Shown one piece after another: positions 5,801 through 7,753 of a stretch of DNA of 7,753 nt. The DNA is from Betaproteobacteria bacterium. Its GTDB lineage: Bacteria > Pseudomonadota > Gammaproteobacteria > Burkholderiales > Sulfuriferulaceae. The translations under genes and the position numbers were made by a program. Under the pieces are notes generated by a model. The model had not been told where the DNA came from, did no database searches, and saw only the letters and a program-made list of their open reading frames with translations. Numbering within the stretch: the first letter of the stretch is position 1; each line of letters starts with the position of its first letter. Location of the stretch: contig DMQT01000183.1 in assembly GCA_003455595.1 (NCBI GenBank), forward strand, positions 1-7,753, read 5' to 3'.

Positions 5801-7396
5801 TTAAATTTTGTCAGCGGGTGCGCCAGCCGGGATTGCGCCACCCCCCAGCTGGTCTTCACCGTGATATTTACCCGTGCCCAGACTGGAAGGGCCAATCCGT
5901 GCGTATTTCACCATCAGGTACATCTCTACAATCAACAGTGCAGTGTAGAAGGCCACAAAGCCTGCCAGTGATGCGTACACATTGCCGGGGGTCAGGCTGG
6001 ATACCGACAGGTGGGTGGGCAATACGCCATAAATAGTCCATGGCTGGCGACCGTATTCGGCCACAATCCAGCCCAGTTCCGCCGCGACCCAAGGCATCGG
6101 GATGAACCACAAGGCCCAGCGCAGCAGCCACCGCTTTTCGATGAAATTGCCTTTGATCGAATAAAGCAGCGCAAAGCTGAACAGCGCGAGGAACAGGAAG
6201 CCAAGTGCCACCATGATGCGGAAGCTCCAGAACATCGGCGCGATTTTTGGGATGGTGCTGTCAACCGCCTGCTGAATCATCTCGGGCGTTGCCGCGGCCA
6301 CATCCTCAGTATATTTCTTCAGTAACAGGCCAAAGCCCAGGTCGTCTTTGTGGGCGTTGAAGGTCGCCAGCGCGGCTGTGTTGGTTTTGTCCTTGCGCAA
6401 CTGTTCCAGCGCCTTGACCGCAATCACGCCGTTGACGATGCGTGCGCGATTTTTTTCCTTGATCTCAGCGATGCCGGGAATGGTCTGGCTCACCGAGCGC
6501 GTGCCGATCAAGCCCAGCACGTAAGGAATCTTGAGCTCGTAATCGTTGGTCTGGGTTTTTTCATTGGGCAGTGCGAACACCACAAACGGTGCCGGTGCGG
6601 GTTCGGTGTGCCACATGGCTTCCATGGCTGCCAGCTTGGTATGCTGCGCTTCGCCTACGCTATAGCCGGATTCATCCCCCAGCACGATCACCGACAAGGC
6701 TGATGCGAAACCGAACCCCGCCGCGATACGAAACGAGCGCCGCGCGAAGTCGAGGTCGCGGCCTTTGAGCAGATAGTAGCTGGAAATGCCCAGTACGAAC
6801 AATGCAGCGGTGACATAGCCGGCCGACACGGTATGCACGAACTTGGCCTGCGCCACCGGATTGAACACGATGGACCAGAAATCGGTCATTTCCATGCGCA
6901 TGGTGATGAATGAAAACTCGGTGCCGATGGGGTTCTGCATCCAGCCGTTGGCGATCAATATCCACAGCGCCGACAGGTTGGAACCCAGCGCCATGAATAC
7001 CGTCACCATGAAGTGCTTCCATCTGCTGAGCTTGTCCCAGCCAAAGAAAAACAGGCCAATAAACGTGGATTCGAGGAAGAACGCCATCAGGCCTTCGATC
7101 GCCAGCGGCGCACCGAAGATGTCTCCAACGTAGTGCGAGTAATACGCCCAGTTGGTACCGAACTGGAATTCCATGGTGATGCCGGTGGTCACGCCCAGTG
7201 CAAAGTTGATGCTGAACAGCTTGCCCCAGAACTTGACCATGTCCTTGTAAATCGGTCGTCCGGTAGTGACGTAAGTCAACTCCATGGCGACCAGCATCAC
7301 CGCCAGGCCGATGGTGAGCGGCACAAACAAAAAGTGATACAGCGCGGTGACGGCAAACTGCAGCCGCGATATGTCCACCAGTTCGGTACTGATCAT
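5801..7396 (-). CDS. cydA: cytochrome bd quinol oxidase subunit I (CydA), long Q-loop type
   Basis: This gene encodes 531 residues, close to E. coli CydA. It begins ELVDISRLQFAVTALYHFLF, with H21 matching the haem b595 ligand. H188 (in FVHTVSAGYV) and M395 (in FRIMVALGF) match the haem b558 ligands. E101 and E109 of IEGLMAFFLEST match the conserved acidic pair near the haems. The quinol site shows K254 and E259 (KLAAMEA), and the loop from about 250 to 390 is the long form, as in E. coli bd-I. The GRQPW motif follows near the C-terminus. The subunit carries the haems and the quinol oxidation site and spans the membrane about nine times. Start: ATG at 7394-7396 with AAGGAG (7406-7411), which overlaps the end of cydP; gap to cydP is six bases. 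An ATG at 7403 is in another frame and is ignored. Confidence 0.99.
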   Translation of the reverse strand: MISTELVDISRLQFAVTALYHFLFVPLTIGLAVMLVAMELTYVTTGRPIYKDMVKFWGKLFSINFALGVTTGITMEFQFGTNWAYYSHYVGDIFGAPLAIEGLMAFFLESTFIGLFFFGWDKLSRWKHFMVTVFMALGSNLSALWILIANGWMQNPIGTEFSFITMRMEMTDFWSIVFNPVAQAKFVHTVSAGYVTAALFVLGISSYYLLKGRDLDFARRSFRIAAGFGFASALSVIVLGDESGYSVGEAQHTKLAAMEAMWHTEPAPAPFVVFALPNEKTQTNDYELKIPYVLGLIGTRSVSQTIPGIAEIKEKNRARIVNGVIAVKALEQLRKDKTNTAALATFNAHKDDLGFGLLLKKYTEDVAAATPEMIQQAVDSTIPKIAPMFWSFRIMVALGFLFLALFSFALLYSIKGNFIEKRWLLRWALWFIPMPWVAAELGWIVAEYGRQPWTIYGVLPTHLSVSSLTPGNVYASLAGFVAFYTALLIVEMYLMVKYARIGPSSLGTGKYHGEDQLGGGAIPAGAPADKI

Positions 7397-7402
7397 GGGT
7401 CA

Positions 7403-7588
7403 TTACTCCTTATGTTGATCGACTGCGGGTCTGGATTCAAGCAGGGCACGGCTAACCTGCTCCGGCGTAGGGGGCGACGTATCCGGTGCACGGAAAAATA
7501 CCCACCAGAGGGTGAAAATCAACGCGATTTTCAGCAGCAGGATAAGCAGAATTTCCCGGCTGAGCGGGTGGTTCCAGATTTGTCGCAT
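7403..7588 (-). CDS. cydP: CydP, putative small subunit of cytochrome bd oxidase
   Basis: This gene encodes 61 residues and lies just upstream of cydA. It has a basic N-terminus (MRQIWNHPLSREI), one hydrophobic helix at about 13-33 (LLILLLKIALIFTLWWVFF), then RAPDTSPPTPEQVSRALL and a charged tail. This layout and the position fit the family annotated as cytochrome oxidase putative small subunit CydP; its biochemical role is little known. Start: ATG at 7586-7588 with AGGAG (plus-strand 7596-7600) seven bases upstream. The stop TAA at 7403-7405 is followed directly by the cydA ribosome binding site. It is the first gene of the cyd operon, so the promoter should lie in 7589-7753. The family name rests on memory of similar proteins plus context. 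Confidence 0.83.
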   Translation of the reverse strand: MRQIWNHPLSREILLILLLKIALIFTLWWVFFRAPDTSPPTPEQVSRALLESRPAVDQHKE

Positions 7589-7753
7589 ACAGACGCTCCT
7601 GTATTGGGGTGACAGTCAGCAGAAATTCAGCATATACCCATATAGCTGATATGGGTAATTCAATTTTCTCGGCGGGCTATGCCCTGGTGCCGCAGTGATG
7701 ATGTCGATAACCGTGCGCAATGCCCGTGCCAGGCGATTTATTACACGTAATAT
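7589..7753 (-). promoter_or_regulatory. upstream region of the cyd operon, presumed promoter
   Basis: Non-coding as far as I can tell. It holds the cydP ribosome binding site (7596-7600) and the inverted repeat at 7635-7657. No hexamer pair with good match and 16-18 bp spacing is convincing; the nearest are TTACCC and TATATG, 16 bp apart on the minus strand, a weak match. The part from 7658 to the window end shows no recognised gene or repeat. Confidence 0.5.
7635..7657. promoter_or_regulatory. perfect 9-bp inverted repeat upstream of the cyd operon, candidate operator
   Basis: Arms TACCCATAT (7635-7643) and ATATGGGTA (7649-7657) are exact inverted copies around a 5-bp spacer. The element lies 46 bases upstream of the cydP start codon. 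AT-rich promoter-like sequence lies within and beside it (TTGAAT just upstream and TATATG overlapping its end, read on the minus strand), so a bound regulator could control the promoter. It does not match the FNR consensus TTGAT-N4-ATCAA. The regulator is unknown, and I cannot name one from the sequence. It could also form a stem-loop in a 5' leader. Confidence 0.6.

Noticed and set aside
6672..7403. Minus-strand ORF of 243 codons
   Set aside because: It is a frame-shifted shadow of cydA; the product is rich in His and Arg without any domain, while the cydA frame shows full homology.
7616..7753. Minus-strand frame open from the window edge for 45 codons, ending at TGA 7616-7618
   Set aside because: It runs through the inverted repeat and presumed promoter, and its translation resembles nothing I know. 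It could be the tail of an upstream gene, but there is no support.
7589..7753. FNR box (TTGAT-N4-ATCAA) upstream of the cyd operon
   Set aside because: The nearest sequence has TTGAA and ATCAG with an eight-base gap, so it does not fit the site.

Overview
The window looks like a chromosomal piece of a moderately GC-rich betaproteobacterium, probably an environmental, respiring lineage. This is inference. It rests on the CydP-CydA-CydB-CydX-YbgE gene set, the FIST protein, the MASE1-type c-di-GMP protein and the style of the group II truncated globin. No rRNA, tRNA or single-copy marker gene is present to fix the taxon. I see no insertion sequence, CRISPR array, tRNA or phage gene.

Left part (1-2841, plus strand): a signalling operon of three closely spaced genes. 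They are the C-terminal end of a FIST-domain sensor protein (cut by the window edge), a small 85-residue protein with an N-terminal heptad pattern, and a 737-residue membrane protein with MASE1, GGDEF and EAL domains. The GGDEF and EAL catalytic motifs both look intact, so the last protein could make and break c-di-GMP.

Middle (2861-4220, minus strand): a single-domain rhodanese, a group II truncated haemoglobin, and the remains of an ETHE1-type persulfide dioxygenase (MBL fold). The relic can be followed through six blocks in shifting frames plus one in-frame stop. It has lost its N-terminus and the HxHxDH metal-binding segment, so it cannot be functional.

Right part (4211-7588, minus strand): a complete cytochrome bd quinol oxidase operon in the order cydP-cydA-cydB-cydX-ybgE, with gaps of 6-20 bp. 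CydA has the long Q-loop and all haem ligands and quinol-site residues I could check. Upstream of cydP lies a perfect 9-bp inverted repeat with a 5-bp spacer (7635-7657), the best operator candidate in the window. The remaining edge sequence (7658-7753) holds nothing I can identify.

All genes from cydP to the rhodanese point the same way, and no obvious terminator separates them. Together they suggest a low-oxygen, sulfide or NO stress locus: a sulfide- and NO-tolerant oxidase, an O2/NO-binding globin, and sulfur-transfer genes of which the dioxygenase has died. I did not find a convincing entirely new system. The best leads are the dioxygenase relic, the cyd inverted repeat and the small protein between FIST and the c-di-GMP enzyme.
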